This document shows, in pieces, positions 1-7,974 of a stretch of 64,000 nucleotides of DNA. Numbering within the stretch: position 1 is the stretch's first letter; each line of letters begins with the position of its first letter. The position numbers and the translations under genes were made by a program. The notes under the pieces are model-generated. The model saw only the letters and a list, made by a program, of their open reading frames with translations. It ran no database searches and was not told where the DNA came from. The stretch is from JAQIBY01 sp963676165 (GTDB taxonomy: Bacteria > Bacteroidota > Bacteroidia > Bacteroidales > ML635J-15), in contig OY781043.1 in NCBI GenBank assembly GCA_963676165.1, forward strand, positions 3,348,001 to 3,412,000, in the 5' to 3' direction.

Positions 1-1585
1 GCTCATAAACAGTTACATTAATTTGATCAGAATCAGGACAAGCTCCAGTGATATCATAAAATATTGTATGTGTTCCTGAGCCAGCAGCTTCAGGATCAAA
101 AATGCCATTTAAAAGTGCATCCGGACCTGCACTTGCTGAAATTGTCAAATCTCCACCAGGGTGCGCAACTTCAACCTCAACAGGAGCTGAATTATAACAT
201 CTCGGAGCAATAGGAGTAATAGTTGCATCTGAAGGGGTAGTAATAAAGGTTTGTGACTCTGTATGTACACAAGTTGGAGCAGATGGAACATTAATCGTCT
301 CAGTGACTGTCAATGAAAAATCAGATGTTTCACCTGGGAAATCAGACGTTCCAGGGACTACTGTTGGAGTAAGGTCTGTAGAAGTAAAAGAAGAACCGGT
401 ACATGACCAAACCGTACTTGTGATTGAAGAAGTTACTGTATATGCTCCAGGAGGATCCATTGCAGGAACTATGTAAGAAGATGCTGTTGATGCAGAACAT
501 GAATTATCTGCAATAGCAGAACCGGGTTCACTTGAAATATCACCGGAATCATACACAAAAGTTGTTGTTCCACACAATGTTTCCTGTGTAAAAGATATTA
601 AAGCACGATTTAAACTACCGAAATCATTATTCTCACAATCATAAATTTGAACATTCCAACCTTCATCGCCTGCCATATTCCCATATATTGCATCCCAAGG
701 ACCAACGGAAGCAAACATTCCATTAAGCGGAGTTGGCAAATCACAAACACAAGGAGTAAATGTTGGATTTCCAGCATCTAAGGTATTCGTAAAACAAAAA
801 GCCTCCAAACCATCTCCTCCCTGACAAGGTGTATTTTCATCAGTAATATCACCACAACCTAATGTGGAAAAAGGAATACCAGTCCAGCTACCTTGAGATG
901 CACCTGGTCCCCAATCAGAAACCGATGGCAACAACTCAACCACCTCATGGTTTCCATCATCATTGACGGGAAATTCTGGTTCGTCAAGTTCATGCCCCGG
1001 AGCTTTCAGATAAAAGCCAAGATCAGAAACCCAAGAATGATCAGCCCAAAAACACACTGTAATTTCAGTTGCTTCTGACACCTCAAAATTCGTTCCCGGA
1101 GGATCTTGAATTGTAAACTCATTATCCAGTACATTTGCACTTCCTTGAAGAGTAAACTCAACACATCCTGGTTCAATTTCACCCACATCAACAAACGTTT
1201 GATTCACCCAAACCCATGCACGATAACAATTCACATCACCACCTCCACAATCGACCTGAGCCATATAACCACCTGATTGCAATCCAGAGATTACAGATCC
1301 TGCAATTCCCATTGGCTGATAACTCACTCCATCAAACATGTACCATGCAACCGTACAACCTGAACCATCGACTTGAAGCTCTCCAACTGCATTTTCATCT
1401 TGATTTCCACAGAACACAAAGACCATGTCATTTTCGCCACCACCATTAATGTAATTTACACTATAGTCAGTTGAAAAAGATGACGTTGCTGTTGGTGCTG
1501 AAATTTGAGCAACCGCATTTGACAGCAATAAGCCAAAGAATATGACACTTGTTAAAAATAATTTAGTTTTATTGAATGCTTTCAT
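1..1585 (-). CDS. Large secreted adhesin-like protein, N-terminal part (runs off window)
   Basis: An open minus-strand frame begins at ATG 1585 and stays open to the window edge (528 codons seen). Residues 1-26 are a signal peptide ending in Ala-Val-Ala before Gln. The mature part is rich in Gly, Thr, Ser and Asp, with scattered Cys. Residues about 165-325 resemble a proprotein-convertase P-domain or jelly-roll fold (a 'WVSDLGFYLKAPG' strand, then 'GWNVQIYDCENNDFGSLNRA'). Beyond about 340 it becomes repetitive beta-sandwich sequence of the PKD/HYR or gliding-adhesin kind. Such proteins in Bacteroidota are usually very long and end in a T9SS sorting domain, but that end is outside the window. 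It starts 12 nt after the stop of the small exported protein upstream, so the two are probably cotranscribed. Adhesion or surface binding is an inference. Confidence 0.8.
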   Translation of the reverse strand, partial: MKAFNKTKLFLTSVIFFGLLLSNAVAQISAPTATSSFSTDYSVNYINGGGENDMVFVFCGNQDENAVGELQVDGSGCTVAWYMFDGVSYQPMGIAGSVISGLQSGGYMAQVDCGGGDVNCYRAWVWVNQTFVDVGEIEPGCVEFTLQGSANVLDNEFTIQDPPGTNFEVSEATEITVCFWADHSWVSDLGFYLKAPGHELDEPEFPVNDDGNHEVVELLPSVSDWGPGASQGSWTGIPFSTLGCGDITDENTPCQGGDGLEAFCFTNTLDAGNPTFTPCVCDLPTPLNGMFASVGPWDAIYGNMAGDEGWNVQIYDCENNDFGSLNRALISFTQETLCGTTTFVYDSGDISSEPGSAIADNSCSASTASSYIVPAMDPPGAYTVTSSITSTVWSCTGSSFTSTDLTPTVVPGTSDFPGETSDFSLTVTETINVPSAPTCVHTESQTFITTPSDATITPIAPRCYNSAPVEVEVAHPGGDLTISASAGPDALLNGIFDPEAAGSGTHTIFYDITGACPDSDQINVTVYE

Positions 1586-1597
1586 AGCTGACTAGTT

Positions 1598-2017
1598 TTA
1601 TTGTTTGATTAATTGATAAAAAACATCAAGGCTCATAAGCTCCTCACCCACAACTACGTGAGTAACCTCCATAGCTTTTAAAACCTTATAAAATGTTTTG
1701 AAGTGCTCTCTTTTTTCTAAACGTAAAAAACAACGTCTTTGCCTGTAAAATTGCTCAGAGCTACTTGCAATACTAAACTTTATCACATTGTCAAACTCAT
1801 TTATCGCAATATGATATGGTTTTGAACTCAACTCTTCATCAAAATTCTTCACATAAAACACTTGACTTTCCACACAGTTTTCCTTGACATTAAAAAATGT
1901 GCCTATATTGTCAATGACAACATAACGAGAAGTTAAATCTTCTACCTTGTTCTGAGAAAATACTGGAATTGCAAAAAACACACTAAGCAAGACCAAAGCA
2001 ATGGTTTGTTTTTTCAT
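1598..2017 (-). CDS. Small exported protein of unknown function
   Basis: A 139-residue protein with a clear signal peptide (MKKQTIALVLLSVFFAIPVFS before Q). I do not recognise the family. The mature part is about 118 residues of mixed alpha/beta character, with one Cys near residue 48 and another near 95 and a basic patch 'RQRRCFLRLEKREH'. The C-terminal part repeats alternating hydrophobic residues and ends 'FYQLIKQ', reminiscent of but too short for a T9SS sorting domain. It directly precedes the adhesin-like gene (12 nt), so it may be an accessory or periplasmic partner of that protein; this is inference from position only. Confidence 0.7.
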   Translation of the reverse strand: MKKQTIALVLLSVFFAIPVFSQNKVEDLTSRYVVIDNIGTFFNVKENCVESQVFYVKNFDEELSSKPYHIAINEFDNVIKFSIASSSEQFYRQRRCFLRLEKREHFKTFYKVLKAMEVTHVVVGEELMSLDVFYQLIKQ

Positions 2018-2158
2018 AAGTCGACTTTTTAATCCTATTTTTAGGTCCCTAAAAATTGAAAATACCTATTAAACAGACAGAAATTCTATCTTTTTCGTTG
2101 TCTAAAATACAAAAAATATTTTGGACTGAATTATCTTTTCTCTACAAGGAAAAAGAAA

Positions 2159-2166
2159 TACCTTTG
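2159..2166 (+). promoter_or_regulatory. -7 promoter element of the UvrD-like gene
   Basis: TACCTTTG matches the Bacteroidota -7 consensus TAnnTTTG exactly; TTTT lies 19 nt upstream (2136-2139) as a weak -33. The ATG at 2172 is only 5 nt after the element, so the transcript would be leaderless or nearly so. Confidence 0.5.
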
Positions 2167-2171
2167 TAAAC

Positions 2172-4499
2172 ATGGAAAATATCTTAAAAAGAGACCTAAA
2201 TTCAACGCAGGAAAAGGCGGTGAGAAACATCGACGGACCATCTCTAATCATTGCAGGAGCTGGATCAGGGAAGACTCGTGTTTTAACTTACCGCATCGCC
2301 TATATGCTTTATCAAGGAATTGAGCCTCAACACATATTATCACTTACTTTTACCAATAAGGCAGCAACGGAAATGAAAAGCAGAATCCGTCAAATGCTTG
2401 GCACATCTGCAGATCAAATTTGGATGGGGACATTTCACTCCATTTTTGCAAAAATTCTGCGAATGGAAGCAAAATGGCTCAATTACACTTCCAATTACAC
2501 GATTTACGATCAAACTGACAGCAAAAATTCAATTAAAAAGATCATTGTCAATCTTAAACTCGACACAAAACAATACCCTCCCAAAGAAATTCAAGGCCGC
2601 ATTTCAAAGGCAAAAAATAATTTAATGACAGCTAAGTCCTATCGAAATCGTAGCGACTTAATTGATCAAGATAGAAAAAGACAGCAAGCAGCCTTCATTG
2701 ATATTTACGAAAGATATAGCGCACAATGCCGAAAAGATAATGTCATGGATTTTGATGATTTGCTTGTCAACACAAACATATTATTCAAACGTTTTCCCGA
2801 CATTTTGGCGAAATATCAAAGCATTTTTCAATACATTTTGGTGGATGAGTATCAAGATACTAACTACGCACAATATCTCATCCTAAAAAGCCTTGCTGCA
2901 AAATATAAAAACATCTCTGTTGTTGGTGATGACGCACAAAGTATTTATGCATTCCGTGGAGCACGTATTGAGAACATTTTAAATTTCAGAAATGATTACC
3001 CCAATTACAAGGTGTATAAATTGGAGCAAAATTATCGTTCAACTCAGAATATTGTGGATGCAGCAAATTCACTTATCGCCAGAAACCAAAATCAACTTGA
3101 GAAACATGTCTTTTCAAAAAATGATAAAGGAAACCGCATCAAAGTATTTCAATCATCCACTGATAGCGAAGAAGCTCTATTCATAGCTGATGACATTTTC
3201 GAAACACAAGTAAACACACAAACATCTTTGGATGAATTTGCAATTCTTTACCGTACAAACGCCCAATCAAGGCAACTTGAAGAAGCATTACGCAAAAAGA
3301 ATTTGAAATATAAAATTTATGGTGGCTTGTCTTTTTACCAAAGGAAAGAAATCAAAGACATGCTGGCATATTTTCGTTTGACAGTAAACCCGAGAGACAA
3401 TGAGGCTTTCAAGCGTATCATTAATTACCCATCCAGAAAGATTGGTCAAAAAACCATCGAAACATTGGAACAATTTGCAGAAGCAAATGGATTAAGCATG
3501 TGGGAATTGATTATTCGTCCAACCATCACCCAAACAGGATTAAACAAAGGAACAATCAGTCGAATTCAACAGTTTGCCTTACTTATTCAGGGGTTTCAGA
3601 AACAAGTAGACGAAAAGGATGCTTTTTCATTGGCAAGTGATATTCTTAAAACATCAGGCATTCACTACGACCTGTTAAACGACAAATCTCCTGAAGGTGT
3701 GAGTCGATTTGAGAATGTTCAAGAATTGCTCAATGGTATTCAGGACTATTCCGACGAAGTAAAACAAGAAAATGAAAATGCCTTTATCAAATTGTCAGAT
3801 TATTTAGAAAACGTTGCACTTTTAACAACACAAGATAGTGTTAAAGATGACGATGATCCCAAAATCAGCTTGATGACAATACATGCTGCAAAAGGTTTGG
3901 AATTTGACAATGTATATATTGCTGGTGTTGAAGAAGATTTATTTCCAGGACGCATGTCCACATTTAGTCGCTTTGATCTCGAAGAAGAACGCCGATTATT
4001 CTATGTTGCAATGACACGTGCAAGAGTAAAATTAGTCATTACACATGCAAGTTCGAGGTATCGCTTTGGCAGTGTTCAGTTCAATGACCCAAGTCGTTTC
4101 ATTAACGACATAAATCCGGAGTACATTGAGTTTGATGGAGGCAGACCAGCAAGCAGTAAAGATCCTTTCGACACAATGTTTGACGATCCTCCAAGCTCAT
4201 CACCAGAACCAAGAACATTCAAACGGAAAGAAAAAAAGACATTCTCCCCAGCTAAAAAGGTCATGGAAACACGTAGATTACGTCCAATCTCCAAAACACA
4301 AGCACGCCCTGATGAAGGTCCTGCTGCAGATGTTTCCGATTTAGCTGAAGGAAAACGTGTTAAACATGCTCGTTTTGGGAAAGGTATAATTGTCTCTTTG
4401 CAAGACAATGGAGGCGACACAAAAGCCGTTGTTAATTTTGATGAGCATGGTGAAAAAATACTCTTACTCAAATTTGCAAAACTGAAACTTATTGATTAA
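2172..4499 (+). CDS. uvrD: ATP-dependent DNA helicase UvrD/PcrA family
   Basis: A 775-residue superfamily 1A 3'-5' DNA helicase acting in nucleotide-excision and mismatch repair and in clearing replication blocks. All helicase motifs are visible in order: Q-motif 'LNSTQEKAV' (residues 9-17), Walker A 'AGAGSGKT' (28-35), motif II 'VDEYQDTN', motif III 'GDDAQSIYAFRGA', motif IV 'LEQNYRST', motif V 'MTIHAAKGLEF', motif VI 'RRLFYVAMTRAR'. After a charged linker the C-terminal segment 'GKRVKHARFGKGIIV' matches the PcrA/UvrD Tudor-like domain that contacts RNA polymerase. Length is typical. It stands alone with its own promoter; the next gene has a separate promoter. Whether it should be named pcrA or uvrD cannot be decided here. 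Confidence 0.95.
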   Translation: MENILKRDLNSTQEKAVRNIDGPSLIIAGAGSGKTRVLTYRIAYMLYQGIEPQHILSLTFTNKAATEMKSRIRQMLGTSADQIWMGTFHSIFAKILRMEAKWLNYTSNYTIYDQTDSKNSIKKIIVNLKLDTKQYPPKEIQGRISKAKNNLMTAKSYRNRSDLIDQDRKRQQAAFIDIYERYSAQCRKDNVMDFDDLLVNTNILFKRFPDILAKYQSIFQYILVDEYQDTNYAQYLILKSLAAKYKNISVVGDDAQSIYAFRGARIENILNFRNDYPNYKVYKLEQNYRSTQNIVDAANSLIARNQNQLEKHVFSKNDKGNRIKVFQSSTDSEEALFIADDIFETQVNTQTSLDEFAILYRTNAQSRQLEEALRKKNLKYKIYGGLSFYQRKEIKDMLAYFRLTVNPRDNEAFKRIINYPSRKIGQKTIETLEQFAEANGLSMWELIIRPTITQTGLNKGTISRIQQFALLIQGFQKQVDEKDAFSLASDILKTSGIHYDLLNDKSPEGVSRFENVQELLNGIQDYSDEVKQENENAFIKLSDYLENVALLTTQDSVKDDDDPKISLMTIHAAKGLEFDNVYIAGVEEDLFPGRMSTFSRFDLEEERRLFYVAMTRARVKLVITHASSRYRFGSVQFNDPSRFINDINPEYIEFDGGRPASSKDPFDTMFDDPPSSSPEPRTFKRKEKKTFSPAKKVMETRRLRPISKTQARPDEGPAADVSDLAEGKRVKHARFGKGIIVSLQDNGGDTKAVVNFDEHGEKILLLKFAKLKLID

Positions 4500-4513
4500 C
4501 AAGCAATAAGTTA

Positions 4514-4544
4514 TTTGAAACTAAGCAAAAAAGCATTAATTTTG
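4514..4544 (+). promoter_or_regulatory. Two-element Bacteroidota promoter for DUF4290-murA
   Basis: TTTG at 4514-4517, a spacer of exactly 19 nt, then TAATTTTG at 4537-4544. This is a full match to the -33/-7 architecture of the primary Bacteroidota sigma factor. Transcription would begin about 10-15 nt before the ATG at 4561. Confidence 0.75.
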
Positions 4545-4560
4545 CCCAAAATATATTTAT

Positions 4561-5172
4561 ATGGATTATAATACACAAAGATCTCCATTAATTCTTCCGG
4601 AATACGGACGTCATATTCACGAAATGGTTAATTACCTAAAAACCATCCACGACCGTGATTTAAGAAACAATATGGCAAAAGCCCTTATCAATGTCATGGG
4701 AAATATGAATCCTCACTTGCGTGATGTACCAGATTTTAAACATAAATTATGGGATCATTTAGCTGTAATGGCAGAGTTTGATCTTGACATAGACTGGCCT
4801 TACCCACTTCCAGAAAGAAATTTCATGGAATCGAAACCTGAAAAAATTCCATATTCCAATGAGAATTTCAAGTTCAAACATTATGGCAAGAACCTTCAAA
4901 AAATGCTCACCAAAATTAATGAATTCGAAGGTGAAACCAAAGACATGTTAATTGAACAACTTGCTAATCACATGAAAATAAGCTACGTTAACTGGAAAAA
5001 AGAAACAGTTAATGATGAGTATATCTTTGATGACATTAAGCGAATGACGGAAGAAACTGTCGAAATTCCTGACAACCTTTCGTTAACTGATGTTAAGCAG
5101 CCAAAACCCTACGTTGACAAACGTAATAATCACAAAGGGAAAAAGAAATACAAGAAAAAATTTAGAGACTAA
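4561..5172 (+). CDS. DUF4290 family protein upstream of murA
   Basis: A 203-residue cytoplasmic protein without signal peptide or membrane segment. The N-terminal two thirds is a compact alpha-helical domain ('YNTQRSPLILPEYGRHIHEM', 'LRNNMAKALINVMGNMNPHL') typical of DUF4290, a family restricted to Bacteroidota as far as I know. The tail is strongly basic (lysine and asparagine rich, ending 'KGKKKYKKKFRD'), suggesting nucleic-acid or acidic-surface contact. Its stop codon overlaps the murA start by one base (TAATG), so the two are translationally coupled. The function is unknown; coupling to murA suggests a cell-envelope link, but that is inference. Confidence 0.85.
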   Translation: MDYNTQRSPLILPEYGRHIHEMVNYLKTIHDRDLRNNMAKALINVMGNMNPHLRDVPDFKHKLWDHLAVMAEFDLDIDWPYPLPERNFMESKPEKIPYSNENFKFKHYGKNLQKMLTKINEFEGETKDMLIEQLANHMKISYVNWKKETVNDEYIFDDIKRMTEETVEIPDNLSLTDVKQPKPYVDKRNNHKGKKKYKKKFRD

Positions 5173-6479
5173 TGGCTAGTTTTAAAGTTGAGGGAGGATT
5201 TAAACTTTCCGGAGAAATTACACCCCAAGGCGCAAAAAATGAGGCCCTACAAATTATTTGTGCAACATTACTCACCGGTGAAGAAGTTAAAATTCAAAAT
5301 ATTCCAGACATTCGTGATGTAAATTTCCTTATTGAAATTCTTGAATTTATTGGTGTTAAAACCCAACGCATCAATCGAAACGAATGCATTTTCCAAGCAG
5401 ATGATATTCATTTAGAAAACTTGCGTACCGAACAATTTGCTGAAATGGGACAAAAGTTAAGAGGTAGCATTATGATGCTAGGCCCTCTGCTTTCCCGTTT
5501 TCACGAAGCATATATGCCTATGCCTGGTGGTGATAAAATTGGCAGACGCAGACTGGACACTCACTTTTTAGGCATGCAAAGACTTGGAGCCACCCTCAAT
5601 TACGATTTTAACAAGAATTTCTATTCGCTGAAAGCAGACAAATTAACAGGTGCCTATATGCATTTGGATGAAGCATCAGTAACAGGTACGGCCAATATTA
5701 TCATGACAGCAGTACTTGCTGAAGGCGAAACTACCATCTACAATGCAGCTTGTGAACCTTACATACAGCAGCTTTGCAAGATGCTTAATCGTATGGGCGC
5801 AAAAATTTCTGGTGTTGGATCGAACCTTTTGACAATTGAAGGTGTTACTTCTCTCGGTAGCACAACACATGTTATGCTTCCAGATATGATTGAAGTTGGT
5901 TCCTTTATTGGCTTAGCAGCCATGACAGGTTCTGAACTTACAATTAAAAATGTGTCCTATGACAATTTGGGAATCATACCTGACACCTTCAAACGCTTGG
6001 GGATAAAATTAAAGCGTAAAGGAGACGATATCTACATTCCAGCACAAGATCATTATGAAATTGAAACCTTCATTGATGGTTCCATCATGACAATTTCTGA
6101 TGCAATTTGGCCTGGGCTTACACCTGACTTAATCAGTGTCTTTCTTGTCGTTGCAACACAAGCAAAAGGTTCAGTACTAATTCACCAAAAAATGTTTGAG
6201 TCACGTTTGTTCTTTGTCGATAAGTTGATTTATATGGGAGCACAAATCATTTTATGCGATCCACATAGAGCAACTGTGATTGGACTTGACAACCAAATAA
6301 AACTTCGAGGAACTGTCATGTCATCACCGGATATTCGCGCTGGAGTTGCCTTGCTAATTGCGGCACTTTCTGCTGACGGTGAAAGTACAATCCAAAACAT
6401 TGAACAAATAGACAGAGGATATGAGCAGATTGATGAACGTCTCAGACAAATAGGAGCACACATTACTAGGTTAGATTAA
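5172..6479 (+). CDS. murA: UDP-N-acetylglucosamine 1-carboxyvinyltransferase (MurA), Asp-type active site
   Basis: A 435-residue enzyme that transfers enolpyruvate from PEP to UDP-GlcNAc, the first committed step of peptidoglycan synthesis, in the cytoplasm. It has the two-lobed EPSP-synthase-like fold; Lys22 and Asn23 in 'GAKNEAL' match the UDP-GlcNAc/PEP-binding pair. The substrate-closing loop reads 'MPGGDKIGRRRLDTH': Asp121 stands where most MurA enzymes have the catalytic Cys that fosfomycin alkylates. Asp at this site is known in other bacteria to keep activity while giving fosfomycin insensitivity. The length is slightly above the usual 418-425. It is translationally coupled to DUF4290 and followed after 12 nt by an exported thioredoxin-like gene. 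Confidence 0.95.
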   Translation: MASFKVEGGFKLSGEITPQGAKNEALQIICATLLTGEEVKIQNIPDIRDVNFLIEILEFIGVKTQRINRNECIFQADDIHLENLRTEQFAEMGQKLRGSIMMLGPLLSRFHEAYMPMPGGDKIGRRRLDTHFLGMQRLGATLNYDFNKNFYSLKADKLTGAYMHLDEASVTGTANIIMTAVLAEGETTIYNAACEPYIQQLCKMLNRMGAKISGVGSNLLTIEGVTSLGSTTHVMLPDMIEVGSFIGLAAMTGSELTIKNVSYDNLGIIPDTFKRLGIKLKRKGDDIYIPAQDHYEIETFIDGSIMTISDAIWPGLTPDLISVFLVVATQAKGSVLIHQKMFESRLFFVDKLIYMGAQIILCDPHRATVIGLDNQIKLRGTVMSSPDIRAGVALLIAALSADGESTIQNIEQIDRGYEQIDERLRQIGAHITRLD

Positions 6480-6491
6480 AACAAGATAAGT

Positions 6492-7181
6492 ATGAAAAAA
6501 ATGAAACAATTTGCTTTAATAATTTTCCTCACAAGCTTTAGTTTGATACTAAATGCACAAGAAGAAAACATTGGTTTCAATATTGGTGATCGTGCTCCGG
6601 AAATTGAGCTCCCAACCCCTGATGGAGATACTGTATTATTATCTTCTTTACGTGGTCAAGTTGTCCTTCTCGACTTTTGGGCTGGTTGGTGCGGACCATG
6701 TCGCCGTGAAAATCCTGTAGTTGTTGAAACATTTAATCAGTTTAAAGACAAACGTTTTACCATTGGAAAAGGCTTTACTGTTTATGGTGTTTCCCTCGAC
6801 AAAACGAAAAAAAGTTGGACCGACGCAATTGAAAAAGACAATTTGACATGGACACAAGTGTCAGATTTGAAATATTGGCAATCCCCGTATGTAAGGATTT
6901 ACAACGTACGTGGAATTCCTGCAAACTTCTTACTTGATGAAAACGGAATCATTATCGCTAAAAATTTAAGAGGAGAACGTTTATCAAAAACGCTTGAAAC
7001 CTATGTCATGAAAGACCCCGTGGAAGAATTGGAAAGACTTTCAAACGAATTGACAGAAATGCTAACGGTCTTAAAAGATCATGAGGACTATGCCTCACAC
7101 AATAAAGCAATTAAAAAAATTGAAAAACAATTGAAAAAACTCAAAGAGGAAATCCTAGAGTTAAAAGCAGAAAAAAAATAA
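6492..7181 (+). CDS. Exported TlpA/ResA-like thiol-disulfide oxidoreductase with C-terminal helix
   Basis: A 229-residue protein with an N-terminal signal peptide (cleavage near residue 22, before 'QEENIGF'). It carries an AhpC/TSA-type thioredoxin fold with the active site 'WAGWCGPCRRENP' (CGPC) and the cis-Pro loop 'VRGIPANFLLDENG'. It is probably periplasmic and reduces or isomerises thiols in exported proteins or c-type cytochromes. After the thioredoxin domain (about residue 170) a 60-residue Lys/Glu-rich segment follows that looks like a helical coiled coil, an unusual addition. It follows murA by 12 nt and is closed by a hairpin terminator at 7202-7244. Confidence 0.88.
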   Translation: MKKMKQFALIIFLTSFSLILNAQEENIGFNIGDRAPEIELPTPDGDTVLLSSLRGQVVLLDFWAGWCGPCRRENPVVVETFNQFKDKRFTIGKGFTVYGVSLDKTKKSWTDAIEKDNLTWTQVSDLKYWQSPYVRIYNVRGIPANFLLDENGIIIAKNLRGERLSKTLETYVMKDPVEELERLSNELTEMLTVLKDHEDYASHNKAIKKIEKQLKKLKEEILELKAEKK

Positions 7182-7201
7182 AGATTTGACATATTTTCAT
7201 G

Positions 7202-7244
7202 ATGCCTGCCAACTTGTCTAATTGGATGATTTGGCAGGCATTTT
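7202..7244 (+). terminator. Hairpin terminator after the thioredoxin-like gene
   Basis: An 11-bp perfect inverted repeat (ATGCCTGCCAA at 7202-7212, TTGGCAGGCAT at 7231-7241) followed by T residues to 7244. It separates the murA transcript from grpE. Confidence 0.8.
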
Positions 7245-7275
7245 GATTAGTACGATGCAACTGAAATTTGCAGAT

Positions 7276-7899
7276 ATGGAAAAAAAAGAAAACAATAAAG
7301 ACGTTAAGCAAGAAAGTGCTAAGGTAGAAGCAAAACAAAAAGAAAACAAAACAACAAAAAGCACTACGGAAAAAAAAGATGCGAAAGCGAAAGAAACTGA
7401 AGCAAAATCAACAAAAAAGACAAAGAAGAAATCCGTTTCTAAAAAAGACAAAGAATTACAAGAACTCAGCATACGCGTTGAAGAGCTAAGTGATAAGTAC
7501 ATTCGTTTGTCTGCTGAATTTGACAACTACCGCAAACGTACATTGAAGGAAAAAATGGAACTTTCAAAATCTGCAGGCAAACAGATTTTTGAAAACATGC
7601 TTCCTGTTATTGATGATTTGGAAAGAGCCATTGAAAGCATTAAAGCTGCTGATGACATTGAGGCAGTAAAAGAAGGCATGGACTTGATTCACACAAAATT
7701 CATTGGCTTCCTAAAACAGCAAGGTGTTAGCTCTATGGATTCCATTGGGAGTGAGTTCAACACAGATGAACACGAGGCGATTACTAAAATCCCTGCACCT
7801 TCAGAAGACATGAAAGGGAAAGTTGTTGATGTTGTAACTAAAGGCTACAAAATCAACGATCAGATATTGAGATTCAGTAAAGTAGTTGTTGGCGAATAA
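7276..7899 (+). CDS. grpE: GrpE nucleotide-exchange factor
   Basis: The co-chaperone that releases ADP from DnaK. The start at 7276 gives 207 residues beginning 'MEKKENNKDVKQ'; in-frame ATGs at 7222 and 7258 are less likely because 7222 lies inside the preceding terminator hairpin. Residues 1-60 are a disordered Lys/Thr/Glu tail, followed by a long coiled coil ('LQELSIRVEELSDKYIRLSA') and the GrpE core with 'EFDNYRKRT' and the beta-domain 'HEAITKIPAPSEDMKGKVV'. It lies just upstream of dnaJ, the usual Bacteroidota order, but dnaJ has its own -7 element and a strong ribosome site. Confidence 0.93.
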   Translation: MEKKENNKDVKQESAKVEAKQKENKTTKSTTEKKDAKAKETEAKSTKKTKKKSVSKKDKELQELSIRVEELSDKYIRLSAEFDNYRKRTLKEKMELSKSAGKQIFENMLPVIDDLERAIESIKAADDIEAVKEGMDLIHTKFIGFLKQQGVSSMDSIGSEFNTDEHEAITKIPAPSEDMKGKVVDVVTKGYKINDQILRFSKVVVGE

Positions 7900-7923
7900 G
7901 CCAGTAAATGCAAGATATAATTG

Positions 7924-7968
7924 TATATTTGTACCGAAAATTCCTGAGATAATCAGGAGATTAAGGAG
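7924..7968 (+). promoter_or_regulatory. dnaJ promoter element, leader hairpin and ribosome site
   Basis: TATATTTG at 7924-7931 matches TAnnTTTG; no good -33 is seen. A short hairpin (TCCTGA 7942-7947, loop GATAA, TCAGGA 7953-7958) follows in the leader, then AAGGAG at 7963-7968, 6 nt before the ATG. A real Shine-Dalgarno site is uncommon in this window. Confidence 0.5.
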
Positions 7969-7974
7969 ACAAAA

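Noticed and set aside
893..1449. Short plus-strand and minus-strand reading frames at the left edge
   Set aside because: They overlap a 528-codon open minus-strand frame with signal peptide and consistent beta-domain sequence; the short frames have low-complexity translations and no starts of their own.
7222..7275. Longer N-terminus for GrpE starting at 7222 or 7258
   Set aside because: The ATG at 7222 lies in the loop of the preceding terminator hairpin, and the extra residues are not GrpE-like.
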